From IMG/VR virus record IMGVR_UViG_3300044766_000037, positions 1-36,708 of that record: 36,708 nt of DNA. The stretch is one strand, 5' to 3'. Below are positions 8,524 to 15,630 of this stretch, in pieces. Origin of the DNA: a virus. The notes under the pieces were generated by a model. The model made no database searches, was not told the origin of the DNA, and saw nothing but the letters and a program-made list of their open reading frames with translations. How positions within the stretch are numbered: the stretch's first letter is position 1; each line of letters starts with the position of its first letter. The position numbers and the translations under genes are program-made.

Positions 8524-8871
8524 ATGAAAAACCTATTCTTGATAATTCCTTTGCTTTTTATAGGGTGCGCCAAAGCAGCCGACGTAAAATGGGCTTGGGA
8601 TCCGCTTATACCGGCGCCTTCAGGCGTGGAGATTCGCATCATGGATAGCACGGACGTGGTTATCCAGACTCAGGATTGCGGACCAGCTCCTCTATCAGAA
8701 TGCCTCACGCCAGCGGTCACGCCTGGGAATAGGAAGGGTCAGGCATTTGCGTATCAGCTCGGAGTTCCTACTGCGATCAAGCAATACGGGCTTGGGAGTA
8801 ATATTGTGTCGTTTACTGTGCCAATCACTCCTGGCACTATCATAAATAACCACATAAAAATTCCGCAGTAA
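8524..8871 (+). CDS. Exported or lipoprotein-like protein (115 aa)
   Basis: GAGGG lies seven bases before the ATG. The N-terminus (MKNLFLIIPLLFIGCAKA) is a short signal peptide. FIGC is a near-lipobox with Cys14 as a possible lipid-attachment site, and AKA/A is an alternative signal-peptidase I site. The remaining ~100 residues begin VKWAWDPLIP and look like a single fibronectin III-like beta-sandwich with a Cys pair (about Cys53 and Cys61). It is the last gene before the terminator. An envelope-anchored accessory lysis or exclusion lipoprotein is possible. A spanin is less likely because it is not Pro-rich and short. Confidence 0.55.
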   Translation: MKNLFLIIPLLFIGCAKAADVKWAWDPLIPAPSGVEIRIMDSTDVVIQTQDCGPAPLSECLTPAVTPGNRKGQAFAYQLGVPTAIKQYGLGSNIVSFTVPITPGTIINNHIKIPQ

Positions 8872-8882
8872 TTGCTGCTTTA

Positions 8883-8912
8883 AGGACGCTCGTGAGACAA
8901 CACGAGCGTCCT
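8883..8912. terminator. Bidirectional hairpin terminator between convergent blocks
   Basis: A perfect 12-bp inverted repeat, AGGACGCTCGTG / CACGAGCGTCCT, with the six-base loop AGACAA lies 11 bases after the last plus-strand lysis gene and 6 bases after the minus-strand gene ending at 8919. Its location between convergent operons and its perfect stem support transcription termination. The U-tract is poor on both sides, so it may depend on Rho or simply block read-through. Confidence 0.75.
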
Positions 8913-8918
8913 CTCGCC

Positions 8919-9374
8919 TTATACCTTCATCCACGTTCGACCGGCTTTGAGCCATATGTCTTCAGCTACGAGATGTGAGTACAACTCGTGATAGCAAATT
9001 TGTCTGCAGCTGGTGTTGAGAAGAAGTTTGATGCAGGTAATACATGGAGAAGTCGTAACATAGCATGCGTCGATTTCATGCACGTCACGACACTGCAGCA
9101 ACGCATTCTGTTCTGCATGAATTGCCTGGCATAAATCGAGGTCCTTTCCGCTTTCAGCTTGAGCACCGGTACATGAAAACGGGTATTGTTGTTCCCCAAA
9201 TTTATTTTCTTCATTACAATGCGGTAAGCCAGCCGCCACGCCGTTATAGCCGGTTGACAACACGTGGCCACGAGCATTTAGCAACACGCAACCGACGTGG
9301 CGGCGCAGACAGGTGCTACGTTTCGCAGTTACTGCCGCCATCTCCATTGCCCATTGATCTTTACTTGGTCTCAT
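8919..9374 (-). CDS. dCMP deaminase
   Basis: The 151-residue zinc-dependent cytidine/deoxycytidylate deaminase-family protein shows the catalytic HAEQNAL (His86, Glu88) and PCITC (Cys111, Cys114) zinc motifs, plus GYNG (residues 42-45) typical of dCMP deaminases. It would convert dCMP to dUMP in the cytoplasm. It is the last gene of the minus-strand operon, and its start overlaps the end of the ThyA-family gene by 14 bases. Phage T4 encodes the same activity next to its cytosine-replacement pathway. Here it may feed dUMP to thymidylate synthesis or balance the dCMP pool. Confidence 0.85.
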   Translation of the reverse strand: MRPSKDQWAMEMAAVTAKRSTCLRRHVGCVLLNARGHVLSTGYNGVAAGLPHCNEENKFGEQQYPFSCTGAQAESGKDLDLCQAIHAEQNALLQCRDVHEIDACYVTTSPCITCIKLLLNTSCRQICYHELYSHLVAEDIWLKAGRTWMKV

Positions 9375-10158
9375 AGTACCACCACCTTAATGTCGACGTA
9401 GTTGACGACGTGCGAAGCCGTTCAAGCGCAGTTATTAGGATCGTCGGACTTTGGAAAAATTCAATTGGTGTGTATAGTTGATTATACTTGTATTCACTGC
9501 AGATGCAAGCCTTGGCTTGCTCCCAGTTTTCTTTATATAAATGGCTTGACACCGCCGTCAAATAAAGCAGTCCTGGGTTGTAGTTAGTTTTCCCGCAGTT
9601 GACATAATTCAGCGTTGCGCAAATGTAATGGCTCAACATGCTGAAATTAAACACGTCGTACGGAATGCCGAGCCATACGTCGCTTGAGCGCATAAGAACA
9701 CTGGTATGAAGCACGCCATCACGAATATTGAAGACGAGGCCGATGGTGCATGGTACGTCTTTTGTCTTTGGCGGATTTTCACGCCAGATGGTCATCGCCG
9801 CTTGGCGAGTGTCGCGGTTTTCTAACAGCGTGTTTATAACGTAGTCAAGTTGATCATGGATCCGCGGCCCGTATGCGCCGTAGAACGTTCTGCCGTCATC
9901 ACTAAATTCAGCGATGCGCTTATTAAACGGCGCGATGGTCTCAACGCGATTATCGCCTGAGAGTATCCAATATGCCTCAGCCGCCATGAACTGATAGCTG
10001 AGCTTTCGTTCAGGTATGACCAGCACTGGACGCCTCATATCGACAACGATCGTCTGATGAAGCAGCTCCTTAGTCGTCAGGCCTCGTGGCGTCGTGTTCT
10101 GTCCGTCGCATAAGATGCGGTCTAATAAATGCAACCACTCTTGGTCGAAGTTCTTCAT
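9361..10158 (-). CDS. ThyA-family enzyme, probable dCMP methylase/hydroxymethylase
   Basis: The 265-residue protein has the ThyA core. The nucleophile is Cys137 in DVPCTIG. Exactly 20 residues later, as in E. coli ThyA, comes RSSD (157-160) and then LGIPYDVF. The substrate-base position (E. coli Asn177, eight residues after the RS-D Asp) is Asp168. Asn at this site marks dUMP enzymes, while Asp is found in T4 dCMP hydroxymethylase and in engineered dCMP-methylating ThyA. The His after the catalytic Cys is replaced by Thr138. HLY (206-208) is kept. I therefore favour a dCMP methylase or hydroxymethylase over a plain thymidylate synthase. The start overlaps the kinase stop (ATGA). Confidence 0.8.
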   Translation of the reverse strand: MKNFDQEWLHLLDRILCDGQNTTPRGLTTKELLHQTIVVDMRRPVLVIPERKLSYQFMAAEAYWILSGDNRVETIAPFNKRIAEFSDDGRTFYGAYGPRIHDQLDYVINTLLENRDTRQAAMTIWRENPPKTKDVPCTIGLVFNIRDGVLHTSVLMRSSDVWLGIPYDVFNFSMLSHYICATLNYVNCGKTNYNPGLLYLTAVSSHLYKENWEQAKACICSEYKYNQLYTPIEFFQSPTILITALERLRTSSTTSTLRWWYYETK

Positions 10159-11075
10159 AGAACGCCTTTCAGTTTGAACTGTTGGTATAGTGGAAAATAT
10201 GTGTCAGACTTAAATCGCTTCCAATACTGTGGGTGCTCGATCTTTACTACGGAGTCACACATTGGACGTACTACGTCGTAAGCATTGTCTCCGAAGGCAA
10301 TAATTAGCTTACGCTCGGGCTTGAGAATTTCCTCAAGCGGCTGATCGGCGTTGACCCACGCAATTCGGCTTTCACGAATTTGGAAATTAATTAATTCGTC
10401 AGTCAGCCAACGACTGCAGCCATCGTCGCTGAACGACGCGAACGGCCATTGATAAAATAGATCTTGCTTTTTATGATTGGCGAACTTGTCACCGATCAGC
10501 AGCACCTCGCCCTTCCAATTTCCGGCTGAATTTAAGCTCCATGGATGCCTCAAATATCGGTGCTGGTCGACTGTCTTTAATATTTCGTAGTTCATCTCTG
10601 TGTAGTCATAAGTAATAGACGGCAGGTCGAATTTATCGATGCGGTAAAGATTATGGATTATCTTCATCTGTTTCATCACGTCATAAATAATCCTGCTATG
10701 GCTAGATTTAATGAAGTTTGCCATGACTTCGTCCCAGCCGGGGTCGCAGTAAACTACCACGGCGCCGCATTTCATTGCCAGCCGTTCGAGCATCCGGCAG
10801 TCGGCACGCGTTAAGCGTGAAGTACCTTCACGCAGCACCGCACCATATGGCGCTTCGCTCAACCAACAACGGTCGAATACTACGTCTTGGTATCCCAGGA
10901 GCGCCGGTATCATGGCCTCGGCGTACATCCGTGCCAGGCCTGCACCAACTCGCGGTAGGTCGTTGAAGTGAACCAGTCGTGCATTGGTCTCTTCGGCATA
11001 GCGTATAGCAGCCGTGGTCTTGCCGCTACCATTGCAGCCTTCAAATATTGTCAGCTTTTTGCAGGTGAATAGCAT
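10155..11075 (-). CDS. dNMP kinase fused to a UDG-superfamily-like domain
   Basis: I choose the ATG at 11075 (306 residues), with GGGAG upstream. A longer TTG start at 11180 would overlap the previous gene by 140 bases. Residues ~1-165 are a P-loop nucleoside monophosphate kinase, with Walker A GCNGSGKT (13-20) and the phosphate-binding DRCWLSEAPYG (68-78). Residues ~185-306 resemble a uracil-DNA glycosylase fold: EVLLIGDKFAN, PFASFSDDGCSRWL, IAWVNAD, LIIAFGDNA and HPQYWKRF correspond in order to UDG-superfamily motifs. The kinase would make dNDPs, perhaps of a modified base. The role of the second domain is unknown. Confidence 0.75.
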   Translation of the reverse strand: MLFTCKKLTIFEGCNGSGKTTAAIRYAEETNARLVHFNDLPRVGAGLARMYAEAMIPALLGYQDVVFDRCWLSEAPYGAVLREGTSRLTRADCRMLERLAMKCGAVVVYCDPGWDEVMANFIKSSHSRIIYDVMKQMKIIHNLYRIDKFDLPSITYDYTEMNYEILKTVDQHRYLRHPWSLNSAGNWKGEVLLIGDKFANHKKQDLFYQWPFASFSDDGCSRWLTDELINFQIRESRIAWVNADQPLEEILKPERKLIIAFGDNAYDVVRPMCDSVVKIEHPQYWKRFKSDTYFPLYQQFKLKGVL

Positions 11076-11490
11076 CGTCACGTTGGTTCTCCCTTCTAGC
11101 GGCTTTCGCCCGATAACCATGTTTATGGAGGATCTTCTGAGTCTGAGGACCTTTCCATCCCGGTGGCTTGACGCAATCAACTAGGTGGCCGCGAGGTCCG
11201 ACGCCGCGGACCTTCGTCATATTGGCTCGCTGTACGTCGTCCCAAAGTTCGTCCCACGGAATGCCAAGCATGCATGCCGTGCCCTTGGCGAAGTAGACAA
11301 GATCTATCAGTGCGTCGGCCTGAGCCGCCAGGTCTTGGTTAAACACGGCTTCATTGAACTCTCTAAGTTCTTCATACATGCATTCGAAGCGCTCAACTAG
11401 TTTTCGTTTGGTTAGATGGCCGGGAACGCCGAATTCGAGAATCCCAAATTTTTTGTAGAACGTGCGAACGTCTTCAAGTTCTTTGTCCAT
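11041..11490 (-). CDS. MazG-like nucleotide pyrophosphohydrolase
   Basis: The 149-residue all-alpha NTP pyrophosphatase-like protein has the acidic helix MYEELREFNEA (residues ~39-48) and ADALIDLVYFAKGTA (58-72). WDELWDDVQRANMTKV and a C-terminal KPPGWKGP, usual in phage MazG-like proteins, follow. The family hydrolyses (d)NTPs to monophosphates and pyrophosphate. T4 dCTPase (gp56) belongs to the same all-alpha superfamily. The gene overlaps the methyltransferase stop by one base and the kinase start by 35 bases. In this cassette a dCTP-hydrolysing role is attractive but not proven. Confidence 0.8.
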   Translation of the reverse strand: MDKELEDVRTFYKKFGILEFGVPGHLTKRKLVERFECMYEELREFNEAVFNQDLAAQADALIDLVYFAKGTACMLGIPWDELWDDVQRANMTKVRGVGPRGHLVDCVKPPGWKGPQTQKILHKHGYRAKAARRENQRDDAIHLQKADNI

Positions 11491-12284
11491 TAGAATGACC
11501 TCCGCGGAAGTTTGGCGGTGATCATCTTAGATGGTCGGCGGCAGACCCACAAATTATTGCGGGCATGGTTAGGAAACAACGGCGCGAAGATACAACTGAT
11601 CGCGTCGTTGTCGTAATAAGCACTCAACGCCTTTGCTACTTGCTGCAGCCATACGTGATCGCAACCGGTAGGCGGCAGACCTTTGCCGATATTTTTTATA
11701 TCCATGAACGTACCGAACCGCTTTTCAACTTGGAGCCCGGTTTTTTGAATTAAAGCGCCGAGCTCATCAATTTTCCACTCGTGTATATGATTGGCGGCGT
11801 GCCTCACGCCATCATAGCATGGGGTAGACATGAGCATGATGCCGCCAGGCTTGAGGCATTCATAGCAGGCGTTCATGAACTTCTTGCCGTTGGCAGCGTT
11901 CATGTGTTCAAGCACCTCGAAATGCACCAGCACGTCGTAGCCGCCAGGCCGGAGCTTGAGGAGCTCCTTATACCGCTCGACGAAGTTAAACTCGCTAAGA
12001 AATGTCAGCCGCTGAGATTCAGATGGTTTGATTTTATTGAGGTCGACACCGACGTAGGTGTTCACATGAGCGGCCGCGCCGCCCGTAAGAATTTTAGAAA
12101 GCGGTTTGTCCTCACCACACCCAACCTCAAGCACGTGGTCCTTTGGAGTAATGAATCTTCTGGCAAAGGACCAGCGAAAAAAATGAGCTGAGTAGTCTCT
12201 GGCGAGTACTTTCCCATGACCATGTTCTCGTAATTGTGTGGTGTCATATTCACGAGTGTCGCGTTCTTTCACTCTTCTGATCAT
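11490..12284 (-). CDS. Class I SAM-dependent methyltransferase
   Basis: The 264-residue protein has motif I VLEVGCGEDKP (51-61), an acidic ribose-binding residue in VGVDLN (Asp81), FEVLEHM (122-128), and LKPGGIMLMSTP (~143-154). It is a Rossmann-fold methyltransferase of the Methyltransf_11/25 type. No target-recognition domain is seen. Small molecules, nucleotides, protein or a modified base are all possible substrates. It is the first gene of the nucleotide-metabolism cassette, with AAGGAGA six bases before the start and a strong hairpin directly upstream of that SD. Confidence 0.8.
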   Translation of the reverse strand: MIRRVKERDTREYDTTQLREHGHGKVLARDYSAHFFRWSFARRFITPKDHVLEVGCGEDKPLSKILTGGAAAHVNTYVGVDLNKIKPSESQRLTFLSEFNFVERYKELLKLRPGGYDVLVHFEVLEHMNAANGKKFMNACYECLKPGGIMLMSTPCYDGVRHAANHIHEWKIDELGALIQKTGLQVEKRFGTFMDIKNIGKGLPPTGCDHVWLQQVAKALSAYYDNDAISCIFAPLFPNHARNNLWVCRRPSKMITAKLPRRSF

Positions 12285-12296
12285 AAAGTCTCCTTT

Positions 12297-12323
12297 TGGC
12301 CTCCGGCATCAAACCGGAGGCCA
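12297..12323 (-). repeat. Perfect hairpin abutting the methyltransferase ribosome binding site
   Basis: TGGCCTCCGG / CCGGAGGCCA form a perfect 10-bp stem with a 7-base loop. On the minus strand the stem ends directly against AAAAGGAG, the SD of the methyltransferase gene, so it has no U-tract. It lies between the gene ending at 12338 and the one starting at 12284. It could be a transcript-end, processing or stability element. Confidence 0.7.
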
Positions 12324-12337
12324 TAGTAGGACATGGG

Positions 12338-13015
12338 TTACTTTTTGGCTTCGACGGCGTCTGGCGGGTTCTTTCCGGCTTTCTTGAGGAAATTTCGATA
12401 CCACGCGACGTAGCCGCGCTTTTTCGCGTCAAGACCGTACTTGCCTTGGACCTTGGTGAAAATCTGGTCGTCGGTCAGCTTGCCTTCCATGATCAGATCT
12501 TTGAACAGCTGCGACGCCGATTCGCGTGGCTTGTCGGATTTCTTCGCGGCTGCGGGTTTGGTAGTTTTCGTTGTTTTGGTGGATGACTTGCCTGTTGATT
12601 TGCCGCCTTTTGCCGCCGGCGTCGGGTGAAGCCCTTGGGCTCGCGCCATTCGTTCATTGTCTTTTCTGATTTCGTCTTGGCTCTTCGGCATTTTATACTT
12701 CTCCTTGTTTAAATTTGGAATGATACGCCCGATAAAGTCGAGCGCTTCGTTTGAGATTCTGATGTACTGGCTATATTCGAGAAATGCTTCACAAGCTTTG
12801 CGCGGCGATTGATCTATGAGGAGCTTGTTGTAGTTGTGCTCGAATGGCTCCATCGCGGCGCGTCTCACGACGACGCCGTCTTCAGTTATCGCCAGATATG
12901 TTACAATGCCATCCTTTCGTTCAATTTCAAGGCAGGCATGGCTGTTATGGTCGTGATAAACAAAATAAGAATTTTCAGGTGTCGGTTGTTCGGTGATTTT
13001 GGCTTTTCGCGTCAT
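12338..13015 (-). CDS. Two-part protein with Lys-rich linker and paralogous C-terminal domain
   Basis: The ATG at 13015 has GAGGA eight bases upstream, while the ATG at 13030 has no SD. The ~225-residue product has an N-terminal domain (~1-105; SYFVYHDHNSHACLEIERKDG, IPNLNKEKY) and a Lys/Thr/Ala-rich basic linker (~130-160). Its C-terminal ~55-residue domain (LFKDLIMEGKLTDDQIF ... GYVAWYRNFLKKAGK) also occurs in the gene at 22289-22531. The basic linker and small helical domain suggest nucleic-acid binding, but no family is certain. It is the first gene after a strong promoter at 13060-13088. Confidence 0.65.
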   Translation of the reverse strand: MTRKAKITEQPTPENSYFVYHDHNSHACLEIERKDGIVTYLAITEDGVVVRRAAMEPFEHNYNKLLIDQSPRKACEAFLEYSQYIRISNEALDFIGRIIPNLNKEKYKMPKSQDEIRKDNERMARAQGLHPTPAAKGGKSTGKSSTKTTKTTKPAAAKKSDKPRESASQLFKDLIMEGKLTDDQIFTKVQGKYGLDAKKRGYVAWYRNFLKKAGKNPPDAVEAKK

Positions 13016-13059
13016 TGTCGTAGTCCTCATTAAAATCTCGGCTTTTTATCTTGGACCAT

Positions 13060-13088
13060 ATTCTAATGAATGATTTGATTAATGTAAA
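13060..13088 (-). promoter_or_regulatory. Sigma70-type promoter, TTTACA-17-TAGAAT
   Basis: On the minus strand, -35 TTTACA (13083-13088) and -10 TAGAAT (13060-13065) each match consensus at five of six bases with the optimal 17-base spacer. It is placed to transcribe the gene starting at 13015 and the nucleotide-metabolism cassette below it. The -35 box overlaps a short palindrome, GTAAA-CA-TTTAC (13084-13095), which could be an operator. The same hexamers and spacing occur at 22589-22617. Confidence 0.75.
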
Positions 13089-13099
13089 CATTTACTTTA

Positions 13100-14584
13100 C
13101 TATTTTTTCATCTTTTTTAGGGCGTCGAAAAGCGCGTTCTGGCCGCGTCGCTTAGACTTCAACGCCTCCAAAATCGCCTCGTCGATGGTATCTTCGGCGA
13201 TCAGATGGTATACAAAAACCCGCTTAGCTTTATTGCCCTGTCGGTGGACACGACGGATGAGTTGGTCATATAGCTCATAGTTCCATGTCAACGAATGCCA
13301 GCAGACATGGCACCCCACTTCTTGAAGGTTCAACCCGTGCGCTACCGCTTGCGGGTGACCGAATAACACCGGCAGTTTGCCCCTATTCCAAAGGTTGACG
13401 AGTTCGTTCGACCGCTTAGCCGAGACGCCGCCACCGATATATGGAATATCGCGTCCGAAGCGCTTGCGCAGCCGGTCTAGGTCGTGCTCGAAGTCGTACG
13501 CCACCAACAGCGGGGCTCCTTGAAGCTCGTCAATTAAATCCTCAAGCGCGTCGATTTTTTCGTTATGAAGATTTACCCATTCACGCTGAGGGTTGTGCAT
13601 CCTTAAAAGTTCGCACATTTCTTGGTCGAGGTATACGCCGCCATTGGCGATCTGGCGGCACTTCATGCTAGCAGCCGCGGCGTTTTTGGCGATGACGTGT
13701 CCTTTAGCAATTTGCGCGAAGAGTTCGTGGTGAACTTGATTATAAGTTTCCATTAAACCAGGCTCAAGGGTGACATGAATATTTTGCTCAATCAGCTCTG
13801 GCATCTCCAAATAATCTTCCGCCGCCATGCGTAGTGACAATGGCTTAATGCGCTCATAAATTTCCTGGTCAGCACCTTCTCGCAGCACCCAATTATAACC
13901 GTCATAAGATTCGGTAAAATACTTCATACGAAAATGCGTGATATAAGGCCCTAATGACCGCCCCTGATCAAGCACAAAACACTGGCCGAATAAGTCAAGC
14001 AGACCGTTCGGCGCCGGGCTTCCAGTTAAGCCCCAGCGCCGGCTGAACGTGCCAAGCGTAAGCTTCAACGCCTTAAATCGGATCGTGTTCGTATGCTTGA
14101 ACTTCGACAGCTCATCTACAACCAAAGTGTCGAAGTCAAGCTTTTTCCATCGCTGCATGTCGAAGTTGACCTTGGTCCGACCGAATTGTGATGTGCTTTT
14201 TTCTGCTTGAAGAAGCCACGATAACCCCTCCGGGTTGATGATATAAATGTCAGCGTCGGCTTTGAGCGCTTCATTTTTCTTAGGTCCGTGAAGCAGGCTG
14301 AACTTCAAACCGGTAAAGTCCTCCCATTTTTTGATTTCCGCCGGCCATACGCTGTAGCATACACGCAGGGGCGCAATCAGCAGAACCTTACTCAGGAGCT
14401 TCCGCTGTTTGAGAAACTTAATCGCAGCCAGCGCAATTGATGTTTTGCCAAGTCCCGGATCGAGGAAAAGCGCCGCGGCGGCATGCTCTAAAAGGAACTT
14501 GAGCGACTTCTTCTGGTACTTATGAGGAGCCCAGGGAATGGCCTCTAGAATGACATCAGACGCAGGAATCAATGATTTATGCAT
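13100..14584 (-). CDS. SNF2-family (SF2) helicase/translocase
   Basis: The 494-residue protein shows SF2 motifs in order: Walker A DPGLGKT (42-48), motif Ia LLIAPLRV (68-75), DELS in place of DEAD/H (157-160), LTGSPAPNG (186-194), and a C-terminal lobe with GHPQAVAHGLNLQ and QLIRRVHRQGN (motif VI). It is an ATP-driven DNA translocase, probably supporting replication or recombination. Such helicases commonly accompany VRR-NUC nucleases and family A polymerases in phage replication modules, as here. Its spacing from the VRR-NUC gene is 39 bases. Confidence 0.85.
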   Translation of the reverse strand: MHKSLIPASDVILEAIPWAPHKYQKKSLKFLLEHAAAALFLDPGLGKTSIALAAIKFLKQRKLLSKVLLIAPLRVCYSVWPAEIKKWEDFTGLKFSLLHGPKKNEALKADADIYIINPEGLSWLLQAEKSTSQFGRTKVNFDMQRWKKLDFDTLVVDELSKFKHTNTIRFKALKLTLGTFSRRWGLTGSPAPNGLLDLFGQCFVLDQGRSLGPYITHFRMKYFTESYDGYNWVLREGADQEIYERIKPLSLRMAAEDYLEMPELIEQNIHVTLEPGLMETYNQVHHELFAQIAKGHVIAKNAAAASMKCRQIANGGVYLDQEMCELLRMHNPQREWVNLHNEKIDALEDLIDELQGAPLLVAYDFEHDLDRLRKRFGRDIPYIGGGVSAKRSNELVNLWNRGKLPVLFGHPQAVAHGLNLQEVGCHVCWHSLTWNYELYDQLIRRVHRQGNKAKRVFVYHLIAEDTIDEAILEALKSKRRGQNALFDALKKMKK

Positions 14585-14623
14585 AATCTATAAAACCTCG
14601 TTTGAAAATAGGCCTACCTAGCC

Positions 14624-14935
14624 TCAGATGAGCCATTTTAGCGCCAGAAGTTCCACCTCTACCGTATCTACGGCTTGTTTCGGTGAAACGCAGATCTTAA
14701 CATCATAACCAAGAGTCCGAAGTTGACCAATGACGTGTTCCTGTTTAGCCCGAAGCTTCTCACCTGGGCGCTTAAACTCGATCATCAACGGCTTGCCGCC
14801 AGGGAGCCAAAAAATTCGATCGGGATAGCCGGTCGACTGAGTCGGTGTCAGCTTGACGCTAGTGATGCCGAATTTATTAAGGATTCGGCTGCATGCAATC
14901 TGCTCGATTTGAGCTTCATTTCTCAGTATCGGCAC
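14624..14935 (-). CDS. VRR-NUC domain nuclease
   Basis: The 103-residue protein has the PD-(D/E)xK-type VRR-NUC core. GYPDRIFW (residues 36-43) supplies the Asp, MIEFKRPG (51-58) supplies the Glu53-x-Lys55, and a downstream Gln65 lies in AKQ. VRR-NUC proteins cut branched or flap DNA structures. The start is a GTG with GGAGG seven bases upstream, inside the 3' end of the Cas4-like nuclease gene (13-base overlap). This indicates coupled translation. Association with SNF2 helicase and PolA is a recurring phage theme. Confidence 0.85.
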   Translation of the reverse strand: MPILRNEAQIEQIACSRILNKFGITSVKLTPTQSTGYPDRIFWLPGGKPLMIEFKRPGEKLRAKQEHVIGQLRTLGYDVKICVSPKQAVDTVEVELLALKWLI

Positions 14936-15630
14936 TGGCCGCCTCCAGCTGCCTTGTTAGAATGACGGTAAAAGCACCAGATGCATTTGTTGTTCGGCCG
15001 TGGCGCGAAGCGCTTGTCGTTGAGCATCGCGCGAGTACGCTTCAACCACGTCTGTTGGAGCGCCGGAAGCTGGTCACGGTAAAACGTCATCGGGTATTCA
15101 GCCTTGGCGTCAAGATAGAGCAGCGTGGCATTTATTCGTTTGACTTCCGGGTACAACAGAAAGCCGGCTAGCGCATAGAGCTCGAGTTGTTCAGTATACA
15201 TGGTCGCGGCTTCCTCGACCCTGAACTTCCCGGTTTTCCAATCGTAAATGTCCATTACACCTTTTGTGATCTCAGCGCAATCGACTTTGACCCGCAGCCA
15301 ACACTCGGCCCAATCATTCCATACCGTCCGGCTCCAATCTTTTCTGAAAGCCCATGATTCCTCGATGATCAGCGCTTTGCCGGCTTTGACCCTATTTCGT
15401 AAAACCACGAACAGGATTTTGTATTTCACCAGCTCTGGCGGCAGCTTAACAATGACTCCCCTGAGATAGTCGCGGGCCAGGTCGTGGATCCCGGCTCCAC
15501 GGGCCATGGCCTCATTAGGCGGCTCTGCGATCTTGTCTAAATGTTTAAGTTTTGCCTTAAGCGGGCAAAGAATATAGTCAGAATAACGACTGAATGACCA
15601 TGCGAAAATCATTTTCAATTTTTTGAACAT
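14923..15630 (-). CDS. Cas4/RecB-like PD-(D/E)xK exonuclease with Fe-S type cysteines
   Basis: The 235-residue protein has Cys22 near the N-terminus and three C-terminal cysteines (216, 219, 233), the arrangement that binds a 4Fe-4S cluster in Cas4 and AddB nucleases. Catalytic-core candidates are GIHD (His49), KVD (Asp117), DWKTGK (Asp130, Lys132) and the QLELY motif (148-152). It is probably a replication/recombination exonuclease. There is no CRISPR array nearby, so a CRISPR role is not indicated. AAGGAGAACT precedes the ATG, and the gene overlaps the DNA polymerase end by 16 bases. Confidence 0.8.
   Translation of the reverse strand: MFKKLKMIFAWSFSRYSDYILCPLKAKLKHLDKIAEPPNEAMARGAGIHDLARDYLRGVIVKLPPELVKYKILFVVLRNRVKAGKALIIEESWAFRKDWSRTVWNDWAECWLRVKVDCAEITKGVMDIYDWKTGKFRVEEAATMYTEQLELYALAGFLLYPEVKRINATLLYLDAKAEYPMTFYRDQLPALQQTWLKRTRAMLNDKRFAPRPNNKCIWCFYRHSNKAAGGGQCRY

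Noticed and set aside
1-8871. Diversity-generating retroelement acting on the tail fibre
   Set aside because: No reverse transcriptase or template/variable repeat pair is seen anywhere in the window.
10155-11180. TTG start at 11180 for the kinase fusion
   Set aside because: It would overlap the MazG-like gene by 140 bases and has no SD. The Walker region begins just after the ATG at 11075.
8919-12284. 2-aminoadenine (Z) genome pathway because of the MazG-like protein
   Set aside because: No PurZ-type adenylosuccinate synthetase is present in the window, and the ThyA-family Asp and dCMP deaminase point to cytosine instead.
12250-12629. Several plus-strand frames opposite the 12338-13015 and 11490-12284 genes
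   Set aside because: They are antisense shadows without ribosome binding sites or recognisable protein sequence.
14923-15630. Cas4-like protein as evidence for a CRISPR system
   Set aside because: No repeat-spacer array or other Cas gene is visible. Cas4-like nucleases are common in phage replication modules.
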